Shown: positions 51,565-60,660 of the stretch, one piece after another
Layout: every line of letters starts with the position of its first letter
Position numbering within the stretch: the first letter of the stretch is position 1
NCBI RefSeq assembly: GCF_900115555.1
Contig: NZ_FOWX01000023.1
Span: 1 to 64,000, forward strand
Origin: Pseudomonas borbori
GTDB lineage: Bacteria > Pseudomonadota > Gammaproteobacteria > Pseudomonadales > Pseudomonadaceae
DNA: 64,000 nt
Reading direction: 5' to 3'
Translations under genes and position numbers: made by a program
The notes under the pieces: generated by a model
What the model saw: only the letters and a program-made list of their open reading frames with translations
What the model was told of the DNA's origin: nothing
The model's database searches: none

Positions 51565-52476
51565 TTATCCATGTTTACGATAGGTCAGCAGGACGATACC
51601 GGCGACCACGATCGCCCCGCCGAACAGCTGCAGATGGCTCAGCGCCTGGCCGAGGATCAGCCAGCCGAGCAGCAGGGTCGCCACCGGCTCGACATTCATC
51701 ACCGGCGCGTTGCGCATCATGTCCAGCCGCGGCATGCAGACGAACAGCAGGGTAAAGCCCAAACCGTAGAGCAGTGCCAGCGTGCCCAGGGCGACCCAGC
51801 CGGCCTGCGCCGAAGGCGGCGCCACGCCGCCGGGCAGCAGTTCGCTGGCGCCGGCCAGCAAGGCGCTGAGGAACACCACCAGCATGGTCAGCAGGCTGCG
51901 CAGCGTGCCGCGCAGGGCCGCCAGCTTGTGCTCGGTGACCCACAGCGCACTGGCGAAGGCGCAGGCGGCGCACAGCGCCAGGCCGATGCCCAGCAGCCAT
52001 TCGGGGCCGGCGCTGTCGCTGGCGCGCAAGCGTGCCGGCACGTCCAGGGCGAACAGCAAGCCGAGCAGGATCAGGCCCATCAGCCAGGCGCTGCGCCGTG
52101 TCGGTGGCGGGCCGCCGAGCGCCCAACTGAGCAGGGCGAGGATGATCGGGAAGGTGTTGGCCGCGAGCAGGGCCAGGGCCACCGGAATGCGCGCCACCGC
52201 CGAATACAGGCAGAGGCTCTGGATGGCGATCAGCAGGCCCAGCAGCAATTGCCAGCGCCAGGTCCCCGGAGGCAGGCGCAGCGGTTGCCGTTGCCAGGCG
52301 AGGAGGGCGGCGAGCACCAGCAGGGTCACCCCGGAGCGGCAGAGGATCGCCAGCAGCACCCCGGCATCGTGGTCGAAGGCGATGCGCGCGGCGATATGGT
52401 TACCGGCGAAGGCGCAGGCGAGAAAGGCCAGCAACAGGACGGCGAGGTGGCGGGGGAACAACGCGGGGGCAGACAT
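51565..52476 (-). CDS. EamA/DMT-family transporter
   Basis: 303 residues with about ten hydrophobic helices in two EamA halves. LLAFLACAFAGNHIAARIAF at the start and VEPVATLLLGWLILGQALS near the end (typical of the family's last repeat) support the call. It exports or imports small metabolites across the inner membrane; the substrate is unknown. AAGGAAG lies about 12 bases upstream of the ATG. Confidence 0.9.
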   Translation of the reverse strand: MSAPALFPRHLAVLLLAFLACAFAGNHIAARIAFDHDAGVLLAILCRSGVTLLVLAALLAWQRQPLRLPPGTWRWQLLLGLLIAIQSLCLYSAVARIPVALALLAANTFPIILALLSWALGGPPPTRRSAWLMGLILLGLLFALDVPARLRASDSAGPEWLLGIGLALCAACAFASALWVTEHKLAALRGTLRSLLTMLVVFLSALLAGASELLPGGVAPPSAQAGWVALGTLALLYGLGFTLLFVCMPRLDMMRNAPVMNVEPVATLLLGWLILGQALSHLQLFGGAIVVAGIVLLTYRKHG

Positions 52477-52869
52477 GGCGCGCAGGCACTTCCTTGGCAG
52501 GGGGCAGCGGATAACCGCCAGCCGGTGAAGCCTACCCTATCGAGTGGCCGCCGAGCAGCCCGGCTTTGCTCCCAGGCGACAGTCCGCGAGCAGGCTGAGC
52601 TGCTGCGCAGAAGCCGGGATAGGTCATTTCCCGCGCTCTTTCTCGTTGCATAGCGCGACTATTCGCGGGCCGGCCTTGCGCCTCAAAATCGCGCGAACAC
52701 CGCCTCAAGTCGAAGAGTCCGGGTGCCAAGATCCGCAGGCTGCCAGGCTGCTGAATCGGGTTCTCGCTCGAAACCCTCGCACGGAGGGCTGATTCGCCAC
52801 AGCCTGCTAGGCTCAATGGGTCAGCCATATTCCGGTCTGGGGGGGCCGTTTCCCACAGGAGGACTGCAC
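52477..52869. other. Intergenic region, no gene supported
   Basis: Divergent upstream region of the EamA gene and the secreted DUF1554-like gene. Apart from the ribosome site AGGAGG before 52870, no repeat, hairpin or coding signal stands out. Confidence 0.5.
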
Positions 52870-53529
52870 ATGCACACGCTGACTCTCTCCCTCGCCCTGC
52901 CCACGGCGCTGCTGGCCCTGACCTGCAGTTTCGCCAGCCAGGCCGAGCAAGCCGACATGACCTTCTTCATCACCAGCCAGGGCTCGGGCCAGGGCGCCAA
53001 CTTCGGCGGCCTGGCCGGTGCCGACGCGCATTGCCAGAAGCTCGCCGGCGCCGCCGGGGCCGGCCAGCGTACCTGGCGCGCCTACCTCAGCACCAGCGCC
53101 AGCGACGGGACTGCGGCGGTCAACGCCCGCGACCGTATCGGCCCGGGACCCTGGCAGAACGCCAAGGGCGTGGTCATCGCCCAGACGGTCGCGCAGTTGC
53201 ACGGCGACAACCAGTTGAACAAGGACACCGCCCTGGATGAGCAGGGGGCGCCGATCAAGGGGCGTGGCGACACGCCGAACATGCACGACATCCTCACCGG
53301 CTCCCAGGCCGACGGCACGGCGTTCGCCGCGGGCGAGGACCACACCTGCGGCAACTGGACCAGCAGCGGCGAAGGCGCCGCCCAGGTCGGCCACCACGAC
53401 CGCATGGGCCTGCGCGACGATGCGCCGTCGCGCTCGTGGAACTCCTCGCACCCCTCGCGCGGCTGCAGCGACGAAGCGCTGAAGGGCACCGGCGGGGCGG
53501 GGCTGCTGTACTGCTTCGCCGCGGACTGA
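52870..53529 (+). CDS. Secreted DUF1554-like (lectin-like fold) protein
   Basis: 219 residues from the ATG at 52870, with CAGGAGG 8 bases upstream. A Sec signal peptide (LALPTALLALTCSFASQAE) precedes a domain with LAGADAHCQKLAGAAGAG, TWRAYLSTSA, CGNWTSSGEG and a final GGAGLLYCFA. These are the conserved steps of the DUF1554/collagen-XV-like fold often annotated as lectin. Four Cys in the mature part may form two disulfides. Exported to periplasm or beyond; ligand unknown. Confidence 0.75.
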   Translation: MHTLTLSLALPTALLALTCSFASQAEQADMTFFITSQGSGQGANFGGLAGADAHCQKLAGAAGAGQRTWRAYLSTSASDGTAAVNARDRIGPGPWQNAKGVVIAQTVAQLHGDNQLNKDTALDEQGAPIKGRGDTPNMHDILTGSQADGTAFAAGEDHTCGNWTSSGEGAAQVGHHDRMGLRDDAPSRSWNSSHPSRGCSDEALKGTGGAGLLYCFAAD

Positions 53530-53849
53530 GCGGGCAAACCGGCAACCAGCGGCAGATTCGTGACGGGGTGGCCCGCCACGGATCTGCTGGGCTCAGAGAA
53601 CAAAGAGCGCTGAGGGGATCTTGAAAGCGGGTGAATGAGCTGCTATCCGAAACCCTGATTGGCTCTCGGCGAGAGCCGCATATCATGGCGGGCGACTATC
53701 GGCCAAATGCGGACGGCCAATCTGGTCAGTCAATCCATTTTCTTTTCGCCGAATGAGCCAACGGGATTGCCGTTGTTGCTGGCAATCCCGTTGCTGTTTC
53801 AGCGCGACCGCAATCCCCAAAACCGGACGGCCCATAGTGTTGCGTGCCT
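53530..53849. other. Intergenic region between convergent genes
   Basis: Contains one hairpin (below) and no credible gene. Confidence 0.5.
53762..53790. terminator. Hairpin between convergent genes
   Basis: Perfect 10-bp stem CGGGATTGCC / GGCAATCCCG with a 9-base loop, followed by TTGCTGTTTC. Probable terminator for either direction. Confidence 0.6.
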
Positions 53850-55055
53850 TCAGGCCACCACTGGAATTAGTGGATCGGCCGCAGCCAGAGCTATTTCGCG
53901 ATCAGCCACTGGCGGATAGATCCACTGAGTATTGATCTGAGTTTTCAGCTCTTTGCCTTCTTTACCCGTAAGCACCACTTTACGCTCCCAACCTTCAGTG
54001 AAGACCGCCCCCCAACTGCCCAGGTCCAGGCAGGTGACGTACTTGGGCTGGCTATAGGCAATCGGCGCGACACCGAGCAGATCCGCAGCGGCGTTGTTGC
54101 CGGCCGAGCGGCCCAGGGCTATGGCGTGCTGGCAAGTCATCAGGGCGTGATTGCCTTGATCGTCCACGGCGGCATAGGCGGTGTCGCCGCTGGCGTAGAT
54201 GGCATCCTGGCCGAGTACCTTGAGGTTGCGGTCCACGTGCAGACGGCCATGCGCGTCGCGCTCGCCGTTGATTTTCTGGGTCAGTGGCGAGGCTTTCACG
54301 CCCACGGCAAAGATCACCGTGCTGGCGGCGATGCGCTCACCGTTGCCAAGCTGTACGCCGTGTTCATCGACCTTGGACACCGGGCTGCCGAGCCGCCAGG
54401 TGACGCCCAGGCTGGCGCTGGCCTCGGCGACAATCCCGGCAATTGCCTCGCCCATGGCCGCGCCAACTTGCTTGGCCATATCCACCACGATCACACGAAT
54501 ATCCGTCTGCTCACCAAGGATGGCGCGCAGACGTGCCGGCATTTCGGTAGCGGTTTCGATACCGGTAAAACCGCCACCGACCACCACCACGGTGTTGCGC
54601 GCCGCGCTCTCCGGCTGCTGGGCCAGGCTCTGCAGATGGGCTTCGAGTTTCTGCGCCGACTCCAGGCTGTCGACATCGAAGGTAAAGCGTTCGATACCTT
54701 CCAGCGGTGGACGTGCCACCAGGCTGCCGGAAGCGAGGATCAGGCGGTCATAGTTCAGCTCGGCCTCGGCCCCCGACGCGTCGCGGTAGCTGACGCGCTT
54801 GCTCGCGGCATCAATCTGCGTGGCGCTGCCCTGGACGAAGAGCACACCCACGGCCTCGAACAGCGGGCCGAGCGGAGCGACAGTGCTGGCCAGATCGGTT
54901 TCATAAAAGCGTGGGCGCACGCGCAGTTCCGCCTGGGGCGCAAGCAGGGTTACGTTGACGTCCAGGCGCTGCTGTTGATCGAGCAGGCGCACGGCGCTGA
55001 GTGCACTCCACATGCCGGCAAAGCCGGCACCGATGATCAGGATTTGCTGTTTCAT
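53850..55055 (-). CDS. NDH-2-like FAD/NAD(P)-dependent oxidoreductase
   Basis: 401 residues. The FAD motif IIGAGFAGMWSALSA at residue 6, NAD(P) motif VVVVGGGFTGIETATEM near 158 and the second FAD contact IYASGDTAYA near 293 define the two-dinucleotide-binding disulfide reductase-like fold. Sequence and length fit the non-proton-pumping NADH dehydrogenase (Ndh-2) family. The amphipathic membrane-binding C-terminus seen in true Ndh is weak, so a soluble quinone or other acceptor reductase is possible. It is divergent from a MocR regulator, which probably controls it. Confidence 0.88.
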   Translation of the reverse strand: MKQQILIIGAGFAGMWSALSAVRLLDQQQRLDVNVTLLAPQAELRVRPRFYETDLASTVAPLGPLFEAVGVLFVQGSATQIDAASKRVSYRDASGAEAELNYDRLILASGSLVARPPLEGIERFTFDVDSLESAQKLEAHLQSLAQQPESAARNTVVVVGGGFTGIETATEMPARLRAILGEQTDIRVIVVDMAKQVGAAMGEAIAGIVAEASASLGVTWRLGSPVSKVDEHGVQLGNGERIAASTVIFAVGVKASPLTQKINGERDAHGRLHVDRNLKVLGQDAIYASGDTAYAAVDDQGNHALMTCQHAIALGRSAGNNAAADLLGVAPIAYSQPKYVTCLDLGSWGAVFTEGWERKVVLTGKEGKELKTQINTQWIYPPVADREIALAAADPLIPVVA

Positions 55056-55123
55056 ATTGGTAGGTTCCCGTGCTGAAGAGAAAGGCTGTTGGCTGACGAC
55101 GGGAGTGATTCTGCATTTGGCTT

Positions 55124-55141
55124 GGATCAGGGTATTGATCC
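55124..55141. promoter_or_regulatory. Inverted repeat GGATCA-N6-TGATCC in the divergent promoter
   Basis: Perfect 6-bp arms around GGGTAT, centred 47 bp before the MocR gene and 77 bp before the oxidoreductase gene. Possible operator for the MocR regulator. Confidence 0.5.
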
Positions 55142-55179
55142 ATTCTTGCTGGAACTAACTAGTCCACTTTGGAGCGATC

Positions 55180-56676
55180 ATGCCCCCTCGTAAATCGCCG
55201 CCACAGGTGGTCCTCCTGCCATTGGGCCAGCCCGAACCAGGCGTAAGCCTGCAGCGCTGGCTGTACGAGGCGCTGCGTAGCGCCATTCTCGGCGGGCGCC
55301 TACCGGCGGGCAGTAAGCTTCCCAGCACGCGGGCGCTGGCCGAGCACTACAAGCTGGCGCGGGGGACTGCTCAGGCGGCCTATCAGCAGTTGCTTTCCGA
55401 GGGTTATCTGGACGCGCAGACCGGCAGCGGCACGCGCGTGTGCGCAGTGCTGCCTGATGCCACACTCAACGCCGGTTATGTACGACGTAAGGTGGTGGCC
55501 CAGGTGGACACGCCGCGCACGCCGCCGGCAACGCCCTGGATCGAACGCCTGGACGCGATTACTCCAATATTTGCACGGCGCCCGATGGTGCTTGGGCTGC
55601 GCCCGTTCTTTCCGCACCGTGGCGACACCCAGGCCTTTCCGGTCGACCTGTGGCGCAAGCTGCATATCCAGCAGTTGCGTGCCTCACGGCTGTCAATCCT
55701 GCTCGACTCCGACCCCGGCGGCTTGCCGGTTCTGCGCGAAGCCATCGCCGGTTACCTGGCTATCGCACGGGGTGTACAGGTACCTGCTGAACGCATCCTG
55801 GTGCTCAATAGCGTGCAGCAGGGGCTCGACCTATGTCTGCGTCTGCTGGTGCCGGGTGAGTCCCAGGTGTGGATGGAAGACCCCGGCTATCCGGGGGCGC
55901 GTCAGTTGATCGATGTGTCGGGCGTGCAGCGGGTGGATGTACCGGTCGACGCCTTCGGCATTCAGGTGGAAGAAGGCGTGCGCCTGGCCCCCAACGCTAG
56001 GTTGGCTTACATCACTCCCTCGCGTCAGGCCCCATTGGGCGGCGAGTTGTCACCGGCACGCCGGCTCGCGCTATTGCAGTGGGCGGCGCAGCACGGCAGT
56101 TACATCTTCGAGGACGATTACGACAGCGAGTACCGCTTTGTCGCTAAACCCATTCCGGCACTGCGCTCTATGCCGGCAGCGGAGCAGTCAGTGATTTTGG
56201 CCGGCACTTTCAGCAAGTTGCTGTTTCCCTCAATCCGTCTGGCATACCTAGTATTGCCGGCGCATCTGCTGGAGAGCTTCACCCGTGCGGCTGCGCTGAT
56301 GTCGCGCCACGCCAACAGCCTGTCGCAGGCAGTGCTGGCCGACTTTATCGATGAAGGACATTTTGATCGCCACGTGCGGCGTATGCGCAAACTCTACGCT
56401 GCACGCGCCGAGGCGTTCTCCGAAGCGGCCCAGCGTCATTGGCAGGGACTTATCGAGGTGCCCGAAATCCGTGCGGGGATGGATATTGCCTGCAACCTGC
56501 TAGAGGTGAGCGAGCAGGATGCCTTCGCGCGCTTGCAGGCAGCGGGCATCGATGTATTGCCGCTGGCGAGCTATTGCGTAAAGGCTCGTGCGGCAGGGCT
56601 GGTAATGGGGTTTGCGCCCTACGATGAGCGCGCCGTTGAGGATGCTGCCAAGGCTGTTGCTGTGGCACTGAGGTGA
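55180..56676 (+). CDS. MocR-type PLP-dependent GntR regulator
   Basis: 498 residues. An N-terminal GntR winged helix (LYEALRSAILGGRLPAGSKL, LPSTRALAEHYKLARGT) joins a linker and an aminotransferase-fold domain (about 135-498) with YIFEDDYDSEYRF and the PLP Lys in LAGTFSKLLFPSIRL. MocR proteins bind PLP and usually regulate a divergent gene, here the NDH-2-like oxidoreductase. The effector is unknown. TTGGAG precedes the ATG. Confidence 0.92.
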   Translation: MPPRKSPPQVVLLPLGQPEPGVSLQRWLYEALRSAILGGRLPAGSKLPSTRALAEHYKLARGTAQAAYQQLLSEGYLDAQTGSGTRVCAVLPDATLNAGYVRRKVVAQVDTPRTPPATPWIERLDAITPIFARRPMVLGLRPFFPHRGDTQAFPVDLWRKLHIQQLRASRLSILLDSDPGGLPVLREAIAGYLAIARGVQVPAERILVLNSVQQGLDLCLRLLVPGESQVWMEDPGYPGARQLIDVSGVQRVDVPVDAFGIQVEEGVRLAPNARLAYITPSRQAPLGGELSPARRLALLQWAAQHGSYIFEDDYDSEYRFVAKPIPALRSMPAAEQSVILAGTFSKLLFPSIRLAYLVLPAHLLESFTRAAALMSRHANSLSQAVLADFIDEGHFDRHVRRMRKLYAARAEAFSEAAQRHWQGLIEVPEIRAGMDIACNLLEVSEQDAFARLQAAGIDVLPLASYCVKARAAGLVMGFAPYDERAVEDAAKAVAVALR

Positions 56677-57228
56677 TAAGGCTTAATGGTTCTATCGCTT
56701 CAACTACGTACTGCTACTGCGCGAATGCGAGTGACTGGAGCCGACGCAGAGTGGCAGTGACGATAGGCAGAAATCGGCCAATCGCAGAAGCGGGTGGACA
56801 AGTAAACGTTCGGCGTTGTCCACCCTACACAGCCGTCAAATTCACGTAGGGTGGGAAAAACCGCGGAGCGTTTTCCACCTGTGTCTTATTCAGGCTACCT
56901 GGCTGGCCGATCACAACCGGCAGCAGTCGGCCTGGAGCAGGCGGTGACGACAGGCAGAAAACGGCCAATAGCTGCCATTTAAAGCAGCGCTACCGGTACA
57001 AGTTCGCTAAAGATCATGAAATAACAGGCCAGCCATCTCCGCTGCAAGCAGTTGCCTGCGTGGTGTGAGGTATATTCGAAACTGCTCACCGAGTCTCATG
57101 TTGCTGCACTACGGCAAAAAAGACGCGTCACGATCTGGCGTTTCTCAACGTGATCATCCGCGAAGCGGCTGGTGCATTCTCAGGATCGCGAGTCACACTT
57201 GGGCATGGCCTCGCGTCCATTTTGCGGA
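56677..57228. other. Repeat-rich junction before the defence operon
   Basis: No credible gene. It contains a 10-bp perfect hairpin GGGTGGACAA / TTGTCCACCC (56792-56825), an overlapping palindrome CCACCCTAC / GTAGGGTGG (56820-56854) and GTGGGAAAA / TTTTCCAC (56851-56878). Two diverged copies of a GACGA(T/C)AGGCAGAAA..CGGCCAAT segment lie near 56759 and 56946. This looks like the ragged edge of an insertion. Confidence 0.6.
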
Positions 57229-58140
57229 TCAGGCTTCAGCTCTAGTTCTCCCAAACTGCTCTAAGCCAGAATCTTCAAGAATGCGCAAAATACGCTGTGG
57301 TGTTATATCGAGGATTGCAGTGTTACCTGCATATAGATAATTGCCGATATAAATTATGTTGTCAGCATTGATTGGAAGCTCGACCTTGTTCTTAATTATT
57401 CGGCTCAAGAAGCTTTCCCGATTGATCCGAAAGATCTTTTTGCCTGTTTCAGGATAGAGCTTTAACTTATCTACAACCTCTTTGCTGAGGTCACTTTCAG
57501 ACCTCAATCGAAACTTAGTACGAACCATTTGACTCCATTCGCCAGCTTTATAATGACGATAGGCTAAGGTTTCAAATAGCTTCATCATTCCCCAGTCGGA
57601 GGTCTCAAGAGTTGCGAAGATGCCATTAAGCGCACGCCCTAAATCTGAATACCCTGACCAGTCGTCTTGACACTTGTACCTCAAATCATGCTCGACTTCG
57701 TGCCATCCTTCAGAAAGAACCGTTCGAATTTGAACTTCAAACGTATCGTCCAGCACGTCATAAGAATCCAGGAGCGTACTATTCTCGGAAATCTCAGGAG
57801 GAAGCTTAAATATCAGATTACAACGGTTCGCGGTAAAGACCGAACCATTGGGAGTATCGATGGTGGAGGAGTGCTCGTCGTAGTTAAACGAATTTTTCAA
57901 AACATCCATAGCTACGGCCTGATCGTCAGGAAAATACAACGCTACTCGCACGCCGAAAGCGTCTTGGATCTTCTTGCCCGTAGGGGTGTATTTTCCAGCC
58001 GATTTGTTGATTTTCTTCTCTATGGATTCAACACTTTTAGCTCTCGAAAATACTCGGCAAAGCAATCCGATTTTATCAAGCTCGGACTGGATTAAGTGCT
58101 GGAGATTGTTGGCAATCAATTTATCAGGAGAAACGGACAT
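57229..58140 (-). CDS. RelA/SpoT-domain protein (alarmone synthetase-like), partner of NACHT-type NTPase
   Basis: 303 residues. The synthetase-like core shows SRAKSVESIEKKI (R33, K35, S36), DAFGVRVALYFPDD (D60) and FEVQIRTVLSEGWHEVEHDLRYK, split here as EVQIRT at 135-140 and the EH at 150-151. These match the RelA_SpoT domain. The usual G-loop Tyr-x-Ser-x-His is not recognisable; the corresponding stretch reads ANRCNLIFKL. There is no hydrolase or regulatory domain, so it resembles small alarmone synthetases and toxic variants. The C-terminal ~90 residues are not recognised. The ATG overlaps the end of the NTPase gene by one base, so the two are coupled. It may make (p)ppGpp or a related nucleotide, or pyrophosphorylate RNA, when the NTPase is triggered (inference). 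Confidence 0.8.
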   Translation of the reverse strand: MSVSPDKLIANNLQHLIQSELDKIGLLCRVFSRAKSVESIEKKINKSAGKYTPTGKKIQDAFGVRVALYFPDDQAVAMDVLKNSFNYDEHSSTIDTPNGSVFTANRCNLIFKLPPEISENSTLLDSYDVLDDTFEVQIRTVLSEGWHEVEHDLRYKCQDDWSGYSDLGRALNGIFATLETSDWGMMKLFETLAYRHYKAGEWSQMVRTKFRLRSESDLSKEVVDKLKLYPETGKKIFRINRESFLSRIIKNKVELPINADNIIYIGNYLYAGNTAILDITPQRILRILEDSGLEQFGRTRAEA

Positions 58141-60269
58141 TAGCTGCGTCCCAGCATTGTTTTTACTTCCGAAATATGTTCGAGATTTAGTTCTAGAACG
58201 CTGTTTTTTCCACCATCACGGATAAACCGCTGCCGGCGTAATGAAGCAATCGCCTCAAGGATTTCGTCTTGGCCGATTTGTGCGGAGTTCGCGCAAACGA
58301 TTCTAATGGGGCGATGTTTGTGGAAAGTGGGTCTCCCTTTGGGCCAGAATTTTTCGAGAACGAAGATCTCCGCATCCGGGAATTTCCGCACTATCGTTGT
58401 ATCGTCTACCGCCCTTTGTTGGAGGGCTAACAGGAGATTTGGGTTGTCTGAGTCGCAGCCGAGCGCGTGGATAACACCGCCTTCTTCATCATGTTCGAAG
58501 CCGCAATTAAAAAAACGGCAGTTAATGAAGGACACTTTATCCATGTTCTTGCCGACTAAGGTCACGTCCGAGAAACAGCAACCAATGAAAATAAAGTTGT
58601 TGATCGAATTGGATTTGCCAATATCAACACTCTTGATTTCTATGTTTTCTACCGAGCCGTCACAAAGATCAATATCTAATCTGTCAGTAAGCATGATCGT
58701 GTAAAGCACCTTGTCCGTTACCGGAAGGAACTCCAGAGAGAACTCCAGGGCGTTCCAAAGGTTCTGTTTCGTGTCATCGGCTCTAGCAATCGTCGCAATC
58801 ACCGAAGGCTCAATAAACCGCTCGAATCCAGCCCACTCATTAGAAGTGTCATCAATGATGATCTCGGCGCAGAAGTTTCCAAGCACAAACTCATTTACGA
58901 AGCCAATACCCTGACCGTTCTCATTACTCCGATCCAGCATTGCGTGTCCCGACAATTTGGTCACAAGCTCCCCGAGCGTGGGGCGCTCTTCTGGCTGGTA
59001 CTGTTTGCGACTCTGATCGAGCAATTCATAGTGATTTTTCAGAATAACATCTGAAATATATTCTTTCGACTCGGAGGTATAGTTCCTCTCCATCATGTCG
59101 TTAGCAATAGTCTTAAGAATAGCGTACTGATCCTGAGGTAGTACGCGTAGGTCTTGGCGGCGACGTTCCCGCTCAAGCATCGAAGAGAAGTATTTATCCA
59201 CTATCGAGTTGGGGTTCGCGATTGCCGCATCAAACTCGGTGTTAGAGATGCAACGAAGATAGGAAAGCAGTACGGGATTGCTCAGCCTATCGATTGGGAA
59301 ATTGACGAGTTTCAATGCATCTAGTCGTGCCGGCGGAATCCAGTCCTCAATGGTGGGCTCGCTAATACGGATGCGATAAATCTCGAAGTCTTCGTCATGC
59401 TTTTCCACCCATGAGTGGAAGTTATCACCATCGAAAATCGCAGTGCGACGGGTGGTTAGGATCACCTTCGCCGACTTAGTAAGTAACTCGCTGATGGTGT
59501 CGAGCATGGGTTCGGTATGTTCATACCCATCGTTGTCTTCGGCAGTTTTACTCTGCGGTAAAAGCTCATCAAAACCGTCGAGAATAACTGGAACGTTGCC
59601 GTTCTGAATCTCAGAACGAACCAGACTCGAGCGCAATAAGGGAAAGCTCCGATCAATTTCGTCCAAGAAGACGTAACGGAAAATCTTAGCCTGACGGTTC
59701 CTGGCCAGTTCAGAGAACAGCGGAACCATATCGTCGGAGTTTTCGATTATTTCATTCAGCAGTTCGTGCGCGGTGCATGTCTTACCGAAGCCAGCGGCGG
59801 CTTCAATCAGAAAAAGCGCAGGTTTAGTCGACTTTAGCCTTGAATAAATTTCGTTTACGACACTACGAGTACCCACCGCATCATTGATCGTATAATGCGA
59901 TCTAATATATTCGTACTTGCCGTTATCCGAGTGTGTTTTGGCGATGGAATCGGTATAGCGGCTGTATTCTCTTTTCAGCTTCTTACGCGTGCTTTCAGCG
60001 GAGAAGAAGCCTCTAAAGAGAGTTTTCTCGATGGATTGAGTTGTCGTGTACGAGCGAAATTTGCAGGCGTAGCCCGTCTTTTTGAATTCGTTGAAGACCT
60101 TTTCTTCGTCGCCTTTTGGTCCTGTTTTTATGATGTCGGCGTTATGGAAGTGGCCTGATCTATAGGTAAATACATGGATGCCAGGCTCGTAGCTATCAGC
60201 TTCTTCAAAACCGTACTGCCGGTACAGCCTTCTGAGTTCGCTTACATCAATCATATCTATCCTTGGCAT
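58140..60269 (-). CDS. NACHT/STAND-type NTPase with pentapeptide-like region
   Basis: 709 residues. The first ~130 residues are not recognised (YRSGHFHNADIIKTGPKGDE, LFRGFFSAEST). A P-loop NTPase follows with Walker A EAAAGFGKT (G160-x-G-K163-T164), the NACHT-style Walker B VILDGFDELLP (D231, D234, E235) and sensor ILTTRR near 270-275. FVNEFVLGNFCAEII (457-471) resembles the helical end of NACHT modules. Residues about 540-592 resemble pentapeptide repeats (FIFIGCCFSD, VSFINCRFFNCGF), and a winged-helix-like tail follows. STAND NTPases sense infection and switch on effectors. The downstream RelA/SpoT protein is the likely effector (inference). The base composition is visibly more AT-rich than the neighbours, a sign of transfer. 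Confidence 0.8.
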   Translation of the reverse strand: MPRIDMIDVSELRRLYRQYGFEEADSYEPGIHVFTYRSGHFHNADIIKTGPKGDEEKVFNEFKKTGYACKFRSYTTTQSIEKTLFRGFFSAESTRKKLKREYSRYTDSIAKTHSDNGKYEYIRSHYTINDAVGTRSVVNEIYSRLKSTKPALFLIEAAAGFGKTCTAHELLNEIIENSDDMVPLFSELARNRQAKIFRYVFLDEIDRSFPLLRSSLVRSEIQNGNVPVILDGFDELLPQSKTAEDNDGYEHTEPMLDTISELLTKSAKVILTTRRTAIFDGDNFHSWVEKHDEDFEIYRIRISEPTIEDWIPPARLDALKLVNFPIDRLSNPVLLSYLRCISNTEFDAAIANPNSIVDKYFSSMLERERRRQDLRVLPQDQYAILKTIANDMMERNYTSESKEYISDVILKNHYELLDQSRKQYQPEERPTLGELVTKLSGHAMLDRSNENGQGIGFVNEFVLGNFCAEIIIDDTSNEWAGFERFIEPSVIATIARADDTKQNLWNALEFSLEFLPVTDKVLYTIMLTDRLDIDLCDGSVENIEIKSVDIGKSNSINNFIFIGCCFSDVTLVGKNMDKVSFINCRFFNCGFEHDEEGGVIHALGCDSDNPNLLLALQQRAVDDTTIVRKFPDAEIFVLEKFWPKGRPTFHKHRPIRIVCANSAQIGQDEILEAIASLRRQRFIRDGGKNSVLELNLEHISEVKTMLGRS

Positions 60270-60660
60270 AGGTCATGGCATAAGCATCTTTATTCTAAAT
60301 TGCTCACGCGCACGGGCTCTGATCCTGAGGAAAAGCGAGATCGTCCTCTTTCAATGGCTTAATGATATCAAGCTTGTACGCGTTCTGGGACACCGTTTGA
60401 TGGCTGGTTATCTCGGATCACCGAGCGAGTGGGTAGGGCGTCTGAAGAAGCTCAGCGCGGTGATATTGAGCTTTATGAGGAGTCCGTTTTGGGAGCTTTC
60501 AGCTATTGGGATGAACGCAGCTTGCGGTAGTAACACGCCACGTCATGGTGGCTGAATGTCTGCTTCTGGCCGGTTTCTGCCGGTCGTGAGGGGCAAAAAC
60601 CGACTCATAGCGGTCACTCGTAGGGTCCTGAGATCGGAGCTAAAAAGGTCTCAGGCCCCG
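60270..60660. other. Intergenic region upstream of the NACHT operon
   Basis: Holds the presumed promoter of the NACHT operon (minus strand), without clear boxes, and one short coding-like remnant (60396-60530). Confidence 0.5.
60396..60530 (+). pseudogene. Possible 3' remnant of an unknown gene
   Basis: The frame reads FDGWLSRITERVGRASEEAQ and continues to FSYWDERSLR before TAG at 60528. The charged, protein-like composition suggests genuine coding origin, but there is no start codon in reach (a stop lies 11 codons before). Family unknown. Confidence 0.3.

Noticed and set aside
56792..56878. Hairpins considered as a CRISPR leader or short array before the defence operon
   Set aside because: Only single nested palindromes without regularly spaced direct repeats.
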